From: Promethearchaeota archaeon
GTDB taxonomy: Archaea > Asgardarchaeota > Lokiarchaeia > Sigynarchaeales > SOKP01
DNA length: 23,389 bases
NCBI GenBank assembly: GCA_016839845.1
Contig: JAEOTL010000087.1
Span: 1-23,389 of the forward strand
Direction: 5' to 3'
A program made the position numbers and the translations under genes. Of this stretch, positions 6,473-15,504 are shown piece by piece. How positions within the stretch are numbered: the first letter of the stretch is position 1; each line of letters opens with the position of its first letter. Under the pieces are notes generated by a model, which saw nothing but the letters and a program-made list of their open reading frames with translations, did no database searches and was not told the origin of the DNA.

Positions 6473-9400
6473 TTATTCTTCAGGTTTTACTTCGGGATCA
6501 TCTAAAAATGAAATTTTGATTTCTTTATCGTCATCCTTCTTCCTTTTTTCACCAAATCTTCGATATAAAACCGAGGACAAGCTGGCTAATCCAACTGAAA
6601 AACCAAGAACTAATCCGATGATAAGATACGGTATGATTTCAATAGCAAAGTAATTGATTGGGTAAATACTTGTGGTGACGATGTTTCCGTATATATCATA
6701 TACCTCAAGATAAATGTTAACGATAGAATCGATATTATTGAAATCTGTTAAAATAAGCGAGAACTCTTCTTGGTCACCAGTAGGATATAAAGTTTGAACT
6801 CTCCAGCCCGTAATTTGGGAAAATACTACTCGAATTTTATAAATCGCATTATCATCAGTTGCGTTTAGCGCCACCATTATTATGTTTTGATTTTGGGTAA
6901 AATTGAAATCTGAAATTAATGGGTCTGTTAGATCTTTGTAGATCGTATGATTTGTATAGTACTTATGAGGAATAATCTCTAAGATTTCTGATTGAGAAAA
7001 GACACATACATCGTCATACATCCCCCAGAGTTTACATTGTCCTGAATAGGAATTTTTGATTTTTTCTACTTGAACTTGATATCTAACTTCTGTTATTCCT
7101 GTTTCTAATATTGGAAAGAAAATATGAATCCCTGAGGGGAATAAATCATGTGTTATCTCTGAATTTTCTGAAGCTCCTAAAACTTCAACAGAATCTGCTA
7201 AAAAGATCGTACCTGTTGGGAGCTCATCCTCTAACACATAAAATTGAAGTGGATCCCCAACATTTGAGATTAGGATAGAAATATTAATAATGTCTCCAGG
7301 CTTGAGTGTTTCTTTTATTAAGAGCTTATCTACAGTTAACGTTCCAACGCTAGGTGGATCAATAATATTAATAACTTTAGCTGAAGGGAATGCGGAAGAA
7401 TGTGATCCTAGTCTTATTATAACAGGTCCTACTGTCCGATGAAAAAGCTGATAGCTTGGGGAAGTATTTAATGATTCAGCGTATTTAATGAAACCTAAAG
7501 CTCGGATCCCTCCCACTATATAGTCAATGTATCCTGGAATTAAAAAATCAACATTTGGAGCAATTAACGAAAATGAAATCTCAGTTCCATTTATAACTAT
7601 CGGGATAAATTTAGTATAATCTTCCATTGGATCTTGTAGTTCCTCAGGGATATCGACTAATGATAAAGTGGTGTCGGTAATTGGCATTCGGTTATCAATA
7701 TCTGTAAATCTAATGGTTATGTTAAATTGTTCATTCTTCATAACTTCAATTATTTCGGGGACATCGATTTGAGGGTTAGAACGTAAAATCTGAGTACTCT
7801 CAAAAATATAACAAACTTGGCCTGATCCTTCTAAAGTAATATTAATTTTATTATCGTTTTCAATTACGTGATCTCGAAGATTTAAAAGGATTTCTTCAGG
7901 AGAATTGTTTGATTCAGAGTAATTCAATTGAAATTGAGCTGGGTCAGCCTCATTAATATTTACTATAATTGTTCCATTAAAATCTATTAACTCCCCATCA
8001 AACGTAATTTCTTTTAATGCTGTCAAAGCTGTGATAGCTGCTGCAGTATCAGCAGTCGACCTCCATCCCCATCGATTGCGTTGATTTAAGATATACCGAA
8101 CGGCTTTTTGAATCAGTGCATAATTACTTACAAAATCCTCCAAAGCGAGAGCCCATGTAGCATACGAGGTAATCTCAACAATATTTCCCAATTTACGCCA
8201 GTACCAGTTATTTTCAACATCAGCATCCCAATACACAATATTATCTTCAACTTTTTTATGATCTTTGATGAATTGAATTAACTCAGTATTGAGTGTATTA
8301 TTCTCATAGGGAGAATTAGTAGTTGAGATGTAATAAAGGGAAGCCGCATATGTACTTTGCATTTCCCCACTGTTCCATAAGTTGGTAAAACCTATGACTG
8401 CTTTACTTATAGATAGATTCATCTCAAGCGTCTTATTCTTATACCCCATTATCGCCTTAAGAATAAATGCTGTAGCTTCTAAAGTATTTGAAGAATACTG
8501 TTGAAAATCCCAAAGCCCATTTGAGAATTGGTGAAAAATTAAATAATCAATACCATTTTCTAAAATTGATGGATTGACTTGAAATCCAGCTTCCTCGATC
8601 AGGATTAGTGCCGAGACGACTATAGATGTCATTATTACTTTAGATCCGTCACTACTCCACCAGCCCCACCCTCCATCAGGATGCTGGAAATTATATATTC
8701 TATTGAGACCCTCAAGAATCATTAACGTCATCTCTTGCTCCATATCAGTCGTTAACTCTCCAGTTGTATTTAAATAATTATAAATCAACGCTGTAGGTAA
8801 AACTCTTGAAATGGTTTGTTCAATACATCCATAGGGATACCCAATTAATGACTGCCAACTATCTATTGAAATGTCCATCAGATCAGTATATAATGCGAGT
8901 GATTCTTTGTGATATATTGCTAATGGATCTAAGGTATAATTCAATAGCAATGATCCATCCGTAGCATTCAAAAATCCTATAGTCCTATTTACGATTTCAA
9001 TACCATTTGGTTTAATGTATGTTGTCAAGAGTTTTGCATCAGAAAATTCCTTTCCTTGAACCTCTGTTGCTACCAGTAGTGTAATGTTTTGTAAATAAGG
9101 TTTAGCACAATACACAGAAAATTCTACCTCAGAAACAAAACCGTTGGGGACAAACAGTTGCTGAACTTCTTTATTTAATACAATTAGATTTGGTGCATCA
9201 ATTGCCACATAAGCAAAAACGTCTGTTCCAATATAATTATAGACGTACCCCTTAATACTTAGAATACTATCTTGTATTATTGGCTGAGGTAGTTCAAATT
9301 CTACGAAAAATGGTAGGAACGATTTGATTTGTATCGTTATCACATCCCCCCATGATAGATAATCCTCAGCGCCTTCAACAAAGGTGCTTACTACAGCTCT

Positions 9401-12400
9401 TATTGTCCATTCGCCAATGTTGTCAGGCAATTTAAAAGTAATGTTGGTTGGTTCAGAGATAATCATTCTTGGTTTCCAATTGGCCGATTCTGAAATATTT
9501 TTTCTTATTTCTGTATCAAAATTGGTGAGTAAATCATCAAAAGAAAGAATGTTTTTAGCTGGACCTACTCCTAAAGCCTCAAATCTCCAATAATCTAAGT
9601 CGGAATAACCTATACTTTGATCTAAGAGATACACTCCTCCTGTAGGCACCCCATAGCCAAACCACCAATAACTAATTGCATCAAATCCCGAACCCCATGA
9701 ACTTCCAGAACAAATATAGGTTGAATACGGATTCATTGTAAAATAAGCTAATTCCGAATCATCTTCTGGTTCTACATCAAGAACAGCGCTATCGATAAAG
9801 GAAAGCGCAATAATAGAAGTTACATTTTCTGAAGGAGTAAGAGTTAAGGTAACTAAATCACCTGGTTCATAGATCTCTTTATCAGTTGAAAGAGTGAAAT
9901 TGAATGAGTAATCTACATGAACTGTTAGAAACCATTCGTAAAGCTTTCCTTCATCCGAGATCGTGTAAACCATTATTGTAAAATCGGGGGCAAGAATATT
10001 ATTTACAGGCAATAGATATGAGAAAGTATTATCTATAAGACTAATTTTAGTTGAGAAAATTAGACCACGTTTGTAAATTTCAAGATAGTGTGGGAAATTT
10101 GAGGTAACATTCGTTGTGCCATTGATTTCTATCACATCACCAAGACCAACGATGATTTTATTGTAATAAGTTCCTACATTTGTATAATTCGTTGTAAATG
10201 ATAAGGATTGGAAACTCCCTACCACAAACGATTTGTGTGCGGAGTGGTAGCTAAATCCTCCATAATACCGGTCGGACCGAGAATACACGTAGGAATAAAG
10301 AAAATACTTCCCTTCGGGATAAAAATTTGGAATAGAAAGACTATAAACCTTACTGCCAGAGATTAAATCTGTTACACGGCCAATCAACTGGTGATTTGCA
10401 TCATAAATATAAATTTTTCCTTGTCCCGTACGGGGAGCTCCTGTTAGAGTATCTGTATAGGTAACTTCGAATTCAAGAGATTGACCGGGATCTAAATGTG
10501 TATCGAAAAGAGTAATGTCAAGACTGTACTTTTTGTATCGGAAATAATAAGAATAATCATATGATCTACCGTCTTCTAAATTTACTACTAGTTGTATTTC
10601 AAATAATTCGTGGGACTTTATATGTTCCAGATCTAATTTAAACTCCAACTTCCCTGCCCCGAATTCATTTGTATACCTTGAAAATGTTGCTAGCAATTCT
10701 TTGCGGGGTATTATTGAAGAATACCATGGATAATCCTCGATTCCAAAAACATTGATTTTTACTGAGACGTTTGACAAGGGATTATATTGCCAATTCCAAA
10801 AACCATAACTATCATCAGACATCACATATTGATATACATAGAAGATATATTCTAATTCCTCATCTGGATGTGGTGCCCAATTGGTTAGATATCCATAAGC
10901 AAATAACTTTTCAATTCGGGTATACTTTTTCTCTGTGGAAGCCTCTCTTCCATAAATATCAACTACAGAAACCTCGACATCAAATGTATAGTATAAATTG
11001 GTAACATAGTTTAAATTAATTGAGAAATGAAGCAAACCTTCATTATTTGTATAACCTTGTACTGTATATCTAATGTCACCATAATAGTTTTTAATCGAAA
11101 GAGTTACAGTGGCACCTATGACAGGTTGCCCAAAATAATATGAAACTTCAACAAAACCTGTGAAATAGTTTTCACCTTCAGGATAAAACTCTTTCCCATT
11201 CGTATCGATTTCTACTCTGTAAGCCGGTTTTGTATAAAAATCAACTCTAACATCATATCTGAATGTATTACCCTCTTGCCCAAATTCAAATCCATAATAT
11301 CCCAACTCACAGTCTTCATCGAGAGGGAACTTAAAGGTAAGAACACCATTCTCATCAGTAGTAAGAGTTGACCAATAGACGGCAAATTCACTAGGATTGT
11401 AAATGGTAAAAGTTATTGGAGTATGTTTAAGAGCCTGTTTTGTTTCATTCATAAAAGAGTATTCTAATACCAATGCTCTTAGATTAATATCCTCCCCTGG
11501 GCTATAGATTGTTTTATCAGTGGTAACTACATATTGAAAGCGTTCTTGGTTAGTATTTCTCTGTCCACCCCATATACAGTAATAATAATAATCCCACGTT
11601 TCATAGAGGAATGTCTGGTATTCTGCCTTCCCATCAAGAGTTTGAATGGTTAGTCTTAATATGTGATAATCATCGACATCAAGTGGAATATCTGTGTTTA
11701 TGAGGGCGTACCCAGAACTGTCAGTTTGTCCATTATTTGTTATAACAGATATCCAACTTGTTAGAGAATACTCATAATATGATAACGAAAAATTAAAGTC
11801 CGCAGAAGGCATACCTGTGAAATCTGTTAAGTTCACAACATGAACAGCAGCGGTGTATTGTTGGTTTGCCTTATAATATCTTGGACCTTTAAAGAAAATT
11901 CCCTTTTCTCCTACAGTAAATTCTTTAAAAGTTCTACAGTAATCTGTATAAGCATAAATAGTATAGATCCCTTGAAATGATGTGGTGGAAAATACCATTG
12001 AAGCAAGTCCTTCAGAGTTAGTCGTAAGATTAGTAGAATATAATGGTGTTCTAGTTTCATAATAATAAGGATAGTAGTAATAATAATTTCGGTAAAACCC
12101 CTGATATATCTCAAGTGTAATTTTTCTCCCTGTTGATGCTGTTAAATTGGTTGTAAGACTCAAATTAATATCAATAAGCTCTCCAGGTGTAAGAACATAA
12201 TTATCAAGGTTAAGTGTTAAAACTTCATCAGTGTTATAATAACTGTAAGCCATTTTTGGGCTTTCTTCCAGTTCTTCATCAGCCGTTAAAGGAGAGGATC
12301 TGTTAACTGGAAAGTAGTAAGGGGAAGAATGTGATAAACTACCGTTTTGAGGTGTAAATTCACCAGTATCACCATCAAAGTTATCATTAAATGTGCTTGC

Positions 12401-12520
12401 TCCAACCATACCTCCTAGCAAAATATATTGCAAACAAATAATCATTAAAAACAGACTACCTTTTATTCTTCTCCTCATCTTGATCACAAAATTTGATTTA
12501 CTCTTTTTGCTATATTTCAT
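6473..12520 (-). CDS. alpha-2-macroglobulin-like thioester surface protein, membrane-anchored
   Basis: A 2015-residue secreted, anchored protein of the alpha-2-macroglobulin/complement superfamily, whose members trap proteases or attach covalently to targets through an internal thioester. In order: a basic N-terminus and signal peptide (~residues 15-42); a Tyr-rich patch at 143-154; macroglobulin (MG) beta-domains including a clear MG2 module near 328-430 (TTDKTIYSPGED); a second such opening near 873 (STDKEIYEPGD) with ALSFIDSAVLDVE; the A2M/MG8 domain with LPDNIGEWTIRAVV near 1010-1100; the helical thioester domain ~1205-1520 with YPYGCIEQ, Cys1232 and Gln1235 both kept, and repeats such as PDGGWGWW and STADTAAAITAL; then beta-domains, a DUF11-like domain (~1730-1850), an Ig-like domain, a single helix at ~1962-1986 and a short charged cytoplasmic tail. 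A weak TATA-like sequence lies near 12539-12549. No penicillin-binding-protein partner is adjacent, unlike bacterial forms. The target is unknown. Confidence 0.85.
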   Translation of the reverse strand: MKYSKKSKSNFVIKMRRRIKGSLFLMIICLQYILLGGMVGASTFNDNFDGDTGEFTPQNGSLSHSSPYYFPVNRSSPLTADEELEESPKMAYSYYNTDEVLTLNLDNYVLTPGELIDINLSLTTNLTASTGRKITLEIYQGFYRNYYYYYPYYYETRTPLYSTNLTTNSEGLASMVFSTTSFQGIYTIYAYTDYCRTFKEFTVGEKGIFFKGPRYYKANQQYTAAVHVVNLTDFTGMPSADFNFSLSYYEYSLTSWISVITNNGQTDSSGYALINTDIPLDVDDYHILRLTIQTLDGKAEYQTFLYETWDYYYYCIWGGQRNTNQERFQYVVTTDKTIYSPGEDINLRALVLEYSFMNETKQALKHTPITFTIYNPSEFAVYWSTLTTDENGVLTFKFPLDEDCELGYYGFEFGQEGNTFRYDVRVDFYTKPAYRVEIDTNGKEFYPEGENYFTGFVEVSYYFGQPVIGATVTLSIKNYYGDIRYTVQGYTNNEGLLHFSINLNYVTNLYYTFDVEVSVVDIYGREASTEKKYTRIEKLFAYGYLTNWAPHPDEELEYIFYVYQYVMSDDSYGFWNWQYNPLSNVSVKINVFGIEDYPWYSSIIPRKELLATFSRYTNEFGAGKLEFKLDLEHIKSHELFEIQLVVNLEDGRSYDYSYYFRYKKYSLDITLFDTHLDPGQSLEFEVTYTDTLTGAPRTGQGKIYIYDANHQLIGRVTDLISGSKVYSLSIPNFYPEGKYFLYSYVYSRSDRYYGGFSYHSAHKSFVVGSFQSLSFTTNYTNVGTYYNKIIVGLGDVIEINGTTNVTSNFPHYLEIYKRGLIFSTKISLIDNTFSYLLPVNNILAPDFTIMVYTISDEGKLYEWFLTVHVDYSFNFTLSTDKEIYEPGDLVTLTLTPSENVTSIIALSFIDSAVLDVEPEDDSELAYFTMNPYSTYICSGSSWGSGFDAISYWWFGYGVPTGGVYLLDQSIGYSDLDYWRFEALGVGPAKNILSFDDLLTNFDTEIRKNISESANWKPRMIISEPTNITFKLPDNIGEWTIRAVVSTFVEGAEDYLSWGDVITIQIKSFLPFFVEFELPQPIIQDSILSIKGYVYNYIGTDVFAYVAIDAPNLIVLNKEVQQLFVPNGFVSEVEFSVYCAKPYLQNITLLVATEVQGKEFSDAKLLTTYIKPNGIEIVNRTIGFLNATDGSLLLNYTLDPLAIYHKESLALYTDLMDISIDSWQSLIGYPYGCIEQTISRVLPTALIYNYLNTTGELTTDMEQEMTLMILEGLNRIYNFQHPDGGWGWWSSDGSKVIMTSIVVSALILIEEAGFQVNPSILENGIDYLIFHQFSNGLWDFQQYSSNTLEATAFILKAIMGYKNKTLEMNLSISKAVIGFTNLWNSGEMQSTYAASLYYISTTNSPYENNTLNTELIQFIKDHKKVEDNIVYWDADVENNWYWRKLGNIVEITSYATWALALEDFVSNYALIQKAVRYILNQRNRWGWRSTADTAAAITALTALKEITFDGELIDFNGTIIVNINEADPAQFQLNYSESNNSPEEILLNLRDHVIENDNKINITLEGSGQVCYIFESTQILRSNPQIDVPEIIEVMKNEQFNITIRFTDIDNRMPITDTTLSLVDIPEELQDPMEDYTKFIPIVINGTEISFSLIAPNVDFLIPGYIDYIVGGIRALGFIKYAESLNTSPSYQLFHRTVGPVIIRLGSHSSAFPSAKVINIIDPPSVGTLTVDKLLIKETLKPGDIINISILISNVGDPLQFYVLEDELPTGTIFLADSVEVLGASENSEITHDLFPSGIHIFFPILETGITEVRYQVQVEKIKNSYSGQCKLWGMYDDVCVFSQSEILEIIPHKYYTNHTIYKDLTDPLISDFNFTQNQNIIMVALNATDDNAIYKIRVVFSQITGWRVQTLYPTGDQEEFSLILTDFNNIDSIVNIYLEVYDIYGNIVTTSIYPINYFAIEIIPYLIIGLVLGFSVGLASLSSVLYRRFGEKRKKDDDKEIKISFLDDPEVKPEE

Positions 12521-12611
12521 ATAATTGCATCAAAACTTATTATACTAAAGATTAGAACAGTTTGTATTTCTTTACAAGGCAGCAATGAACCTTATAAAAC
12601 CAGGGGAAAAG

Positions 12612-13124
12612 CTATATTGGTTTATTTTTAAACTGCAAAATTACATCCAGCCAAGCATATATCATAATTGAAAGCCCAAATATTATAACAAATATACTAT
12701 CTTTATTCCAATTAGAATAAATAAAGATTAAATAGCCAATAAAAACAAAAGTAAAAAATATAGCAGCAAAGATAGATCTTGGAAAAAGTTGTTTACCGAT
12801 TAATATCCAAGAAGTTAATACTGGTAAATCCGCCCTTCTGTATAAATGATAAATGCCATTCCTATTTTGTACTAGATGCAAATTATCCAATTTCTCCAAA
12901 TGGTATTTTGCAACACTCGGACTTGAAAGATCTAAGTGTCTCTGTAATTCACGTACTCCAATCTGTTTCTTGTTTAAGAGAACAAAATAGACCATCAAGG
13001 TTGTTCCGTTAAGATTTTTAACAATTTCTTCTCGGTTCAATTTTTCAATGTTTTGTTCTTTAGATTTTACCTTATCCTTAGGGGAAAGTTCGAGAGACTT
13101 CTTTTTATGTTCCTTAGCTGTCAA
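12612..13124 (-). CDS. membrane-anchored winged-helix transcriptional regulator
   Basis: A TTG start (in-frame upstream codons reach a stop without an ATG) gives 170 residues. A charged Lys-rich leader (1-37) precedes an ArsR/MarR-like winged helix (~38-98): MVYFVLLNKKQIGVRELQ, then the recognition helix SSPSVAKYHLEKLDNLHLV and a wing NRNGIYHLYRR. Two transmembrane helices follow (~118-136 and 142-165), so the DNA-binding domain is held at the cytoplasmic face of the membrane. No sensor domain is visible. It is divergent from the ABC permease genes and sits 91 bases upstream of the macroglobulin-like gene on the same strand; either could be its target, with the permease promoter favoured by the repeats in the intergenic region. 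The family is common in Asgard and other archaea, to my knowledge. Confidence 0.8.
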   Translation of the reverse strand: MTAKEHKKKSLELSPKDKVKSKEQNIEKLNREEIVKNLNGTTLMVYFVLLNKKQIGVRELQRHLDLSSPSVAKYHLEKLDNLHLVQNRNGIYHLYRRADLPVLTSWILIGKQLFPRSIFAAIFFTFVFIGYLIFIYSNWNKDSIFVIIFGLSIMIYAWLDVILQFKNKPI

Positions 13125-13167
13125 AAATTTATCAATAAAATTATTATTAATATCGGTAAAAAAAGTT

Positions 13168-13187
13168 ATTGAATTTCGGGATTCAAT
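13168..13187. promoter_or_regulatory. dyad in the regulator/permease divergent promoter region
   Basis: ATTGAAT, a 6-base TTCGGG spacer, then ATTCAAT: two perfect 7-base inverted arms, 44-63 bases upstream of the regulator's start. It could be an operator for a dimeric winged-helix protein. The right arm belongs to an 11-base direct repeat. Confidence 0.4.
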
Positions 13188-13190
13188 TAT
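13180..13190 (+). repeat. 11-base direct repeat, copy 1
   Basis: GATTCAATTAT occurs here and again, exactly, at 13257-13267, 77 bases apart start to start. This copy contains the right arm of the dyad at 13168-13187. Confidence 0.45.
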
Positions 13191-13242
13191 GGTTTTGTTG
13201 ATTGTTCGATAGCCTATGTAGAAGATTGTACAAAAAAGTTTC

Positions 13243-13250
13243 TATAAATT
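13243..13250 (+). promoter_or_regulatory. TATA-like box for the ABC permease genes
   Basis: TATAAATT lies 50 bases before the TTG start of the first permease gene and predicts a transcription start near 13273, giving a short leader of about 28 bases. Confidence 0.45.
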
Positions 13251-13256
13251 TTTAAC

Positions 13257-13267
13257 GATTCAATTAT
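13257..13267 (+). repeat. 11-base direct repeat, copy 2 (candidate repressor site)
   Basis: Exact second copy of GATTCAATTAT. It sits between the TATA-like box and the predicted transcription start of the permease genes, where a bound protein would block initiation. Confidence 0.4.
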
Positions 13268-13300
13268 TTTCCTAGAAAAAGCACTAAGCTTGTAATTAAA

Positions 13301-14347
13301 TTGACTAATTTGGAATTAGAAGAGGAATTAATAGAACACCAAGCACGTGATTCTAAAAAATCGACAGGATCACCAAGTTCAGTAATTTCGGGGATATTCC
13401 GGAGCATTAAATTTGCGTTTTTACCACGTTACAGGATAGCAGAATTAATTTCTCCAAAAATATCATCCGGTAGGATAAAAAGTAATAGGAGCAAAATACA
13501 TCGCTTAAAATCATTATTAACAATTGTTGGAATTATTTTAATAATCTTTATTGTCACGTTAGCTATTTTCGGACCTTGGATTTCTCCGTACACTTATCAA
13601 AGAGCGATGGGGGGATTTATTGGTCAAGCTTGGTCTCCCCCTTCTCCCGGTCATATTTTAGGCACGAGTAGGGTTGGTAAGGATGTTTTTTCGAGGGTAA
13701 TTTATGGAGCGAGAACGGCTTTAATAATACCACTTCTTTCTGTTTTAATTAGTGTGGTATTTGGTTTAATATTAGGCCTTATTGCCGCTTATTATGGAAA
13801 ATGGGTGGATCAAATCATAATGAGAGTAATGGATATAATACTAGCATTTCCTGGAATAATTCTAGCAATAGGTATCCTTGCCATCACTAGACCCCATCGA
13901 TTTTCCCCATTAGAACATTCAATATTGAATACAGCATTAATTTTTGGATTTATTGGTATTCCTTATTTCTCTCGCATAGTACGGGGTTCAGTTTTACAAA
14001 TTCGAGAGTTACCCTATATTACAGCAGCAAAAGTTTCTGGTGCTGGCAACATTAGAATCATGTTTAAACACATACTCCCGAATTGCCTGCAACCCATTAT
14101 TATCTCAATGTCATTTCAAATAGGGAGTACCATCATCAGTATGGCAGTTCTCTCCTACTTAGGATTTAGCGATGGGAGACTTATCGATTGGGGCAATGAC
14201 ATCGCTGTTGCAAGAGCCAATATAATTAATGCCCCTTGGGCTTCTTTGTGGCCTAGTTTAATGATTGTAATAACTGTGCTTGGTTTTATGTTACTAGGAG
14301 ATGGATTGAGAGATGTTTTTGATATTAGAACAGGAAATAAAGTCTAA
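13301..14347 (+). CDS. ABC transporter permease, oligopeptide/dipeptide (DppC/OppC) type
   Basis: A 348-residue inner-membrane permease of a peptide/nickel-type ABC importer, read from a TTG start as no ATG or GTG exists upstream in frame. A long cytoplasmic N-terminal region (~1-70) precedes the first helix (71-91). Then HILGTSRVGKDVFSRVIYGART (118-139), the hallmark DppC segment, and five further helices. The EAA loop contacting the ATPase is at about 238-261 (LPYITAAKVSGAGNIRIMFK), with Thr in place of the usual Glu. LSYLGFSDGR and the WASLWPSLMI end are typical. The 70-residue N-terminus is longer than the family's usual one. The partner permease follows 41 bases later; neither a substrate-binding protein nor the two ATPases are in the window. 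Substrate cannot be told from permeases alone. Confidence 0.85.
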   Translation: MTNLELEEELIEHQARDSKKSTGSPSSVISGIFRSIKFAFLPRYRIAELISPKISSGRIKSNRSKIHRLKSLLTIVGIILIIFIVTLAIFGPWISPYTYQRAMGGFIGQAWSPPSPGHILGTSRVGKDVFSRVIYGARTALIIPLLSVLISVVFGLILGLIAAYYGKWVDQIIMRVMDIILAFPGIILAIGILAITRPHRFSPLEHSILNTALIFGFIGIPYFSRIVRGSVLQIRELPYITAAKVSGAGNIRIMFKHILPNCLQPIIISMSFQIGSTIISMAVLSYLGFSDGRLIDWGNDIAVARANIINAPWASLWPSLMIVITVLGFMLLGDGLRDVFDIRTGNKV

Positions 14348-14378
14348 ATAACAATCAAGAAAAACTGATAAGAAATTA

Positions 14379-14386
14379 AGGTGGAG
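14379..14386 (+). promoter_or_regulatory. ribosome binding site of the second permease gene
   Basis: AGGTGGAG ends two bases before the ATG at 14389; its AGGTG core pairs with the archaeal 16S tail at 5-base spacing. It shows that internal operon genes here use Shine-Dalgarno initiation, unlike the leaderless first genes. Confidence 0.55.
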
Positions 14387-14388
14387 TA

Positions 14389-15414
14389 ATGAGTCTTTAT
14401 AAATATATCTTGAAAAGAATACTATTAACAATCCCTACCTTAATTGCCATCCTTATTATTACCTTTTTCATTACACGAGCACTTCCAGGAGATCCGGTGG
14501 CTTATAGATTACCGTTATTCAGAACTCCCTATGAAGATATTCTTGCTGAAAGAGCTAGATTGGGATTAGATAAACCGGTTATCGTCCAATTTTTCATTTT
14601 TGTAAACGACATGCTCACAGGGAATTGGGGAGATTCTTTTAGTATACTTCCGGATACTCCAGTTTGGGACATCATCTTAGAACGTCTTCCTCGAACTCTA
14701 GAGTTTATGATTTATAGTATGATAATTGCCATTTTTGTCGGAACACGGTTGGGAAGAACTGCTGGTGCCCATCAAAATAAAGGAAAAGATGTGGTGTCTA
14801 GGATTTTCACGTATTTCTTGGTTTCTGCACCTGCGTTTGTATTAGTAATTTTCTTAATACAAATATCTATCTTATCACCAATCAAAATCTTTCCTACCTA
14901 TGGATACAAATCTACTGCTTACCCTTTACCACCTACTATCACACGTATTTACTTATTCGATTGCATAATTTCAGGCCAATGGTATCTTGCTTCTGATTAT
15001 TTATGGCATCTAACTGTACCTCTCTCAGCGGTAACCCTTGTACAATTAGTAGTTATAGTTCGTCAGATGAGATCTGGGATAATTGATACTTTGAATTATG
15101 ATTATATCAATACAGCTCGAGTTAAAGGTTGTAGTGAAAAAGATGTGATAAAAAAACACGCTTATAAAAATGCATTAATACCCGCCATAATGGTGGCGAG
15201 TATGGGGTTTCCTGTTGTGCTGGGAGGGATGATTGCCGTAGAAGAAATTTATCAGTTGGTTGGGATGGGTGCGTTGTTTTATGATGCAGTAAATGTCTCA
15301 GATTATCCAATTATTATTGCTTCAATTTATATTTTTGCGTTAGTAGTCGTAATTGTGAACCTTCTTGCTGATATTCTCATTGCGATTATCGATCCCCGCA
15401 TTAGGCTTAACTAG
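14389..15414 (+). CDS. ABC transporter permease, oligopeptide/dipeptide (DppB/OppB) type
   Basis: A 341-residue six-helix permease, the partner of the gene just upstream. Visible landmarks: the N-terminal helix with LLTIPTLIAILIITFFITRALPGDP (split here over the first 36 residues), RARLGLDKPVIVQFFIF, GNWGDSF (the usual 'GDLG.S' motif), and the EAA loop at ~240-267 (INTARVKGCSEKDVIKKHA, then KNALIPAI). GGMIAVEEIYQLVGMGALFYDAV and the DYPIIIAS end are characteristic of DppB. The order C-then-B is the reverse of the usual dppBC arrangement. It must work with the neighbouring permease plus binding protein and ATPases encoded elsewhere. A Shine-Dalgarno sequence supports the ATG chosen. Confidence 0.88.
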   Translation: MSLYKYILKRILLTIPTLIAILIITFFITRALPGDPVAYRLPLFRTPYEDILAERARLGLDKPVIVQFFIFVNDMLTGNWGDSFSILPDTPVWDIILERLPRTLEFMIYSMIIAIFVGTRLGRTAGAHQNKGKDVVSRIFTYFLVSAPAFVLVIFLIQISILSPIKIFPTYGYKSTAYPLPPTITRIYLFDCIISGQWYLASDYLWHLTVPLSAVTLVQLVVIVRQMRSGIIDTLNYDYINTARVKGCSEKDVIKKHAYKNALIPAIMVASMGFPVVLGGMIAVEEIYQLVGMGALFYDAVNVSDYPIIIASIYIFALVVVIVNLLADILIAIIDPRIRLN

Positions 15415-15491
15415 TTAATAAAATACTCTAACTAACTTAAGCAATGTAAATCCTTTTTAATTCACCATTCTTAGTTTATTTATAATAAAGT

Positions 15492-15496
15492 GGTGA
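15492..15496 (+). promoter_or_regulatory. ribosome binding site deciding the TTG start of the DUF4177-like gene
   Basis: GGTGA lies 8 bases before TTG at 15505, and an in-frame stop directly precedes that TTG, so the start is fixed by both. Confidence 0.5.
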
Positions 15497-15504
15497 AATT
15501 ATAA

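Noticed and set aside
9384..9593. Plus-strand frame inside the macroglobulin-like gene
   Set aside because: It is antisense to conserved A2M/MG8 coding sequence and shows no independent features.
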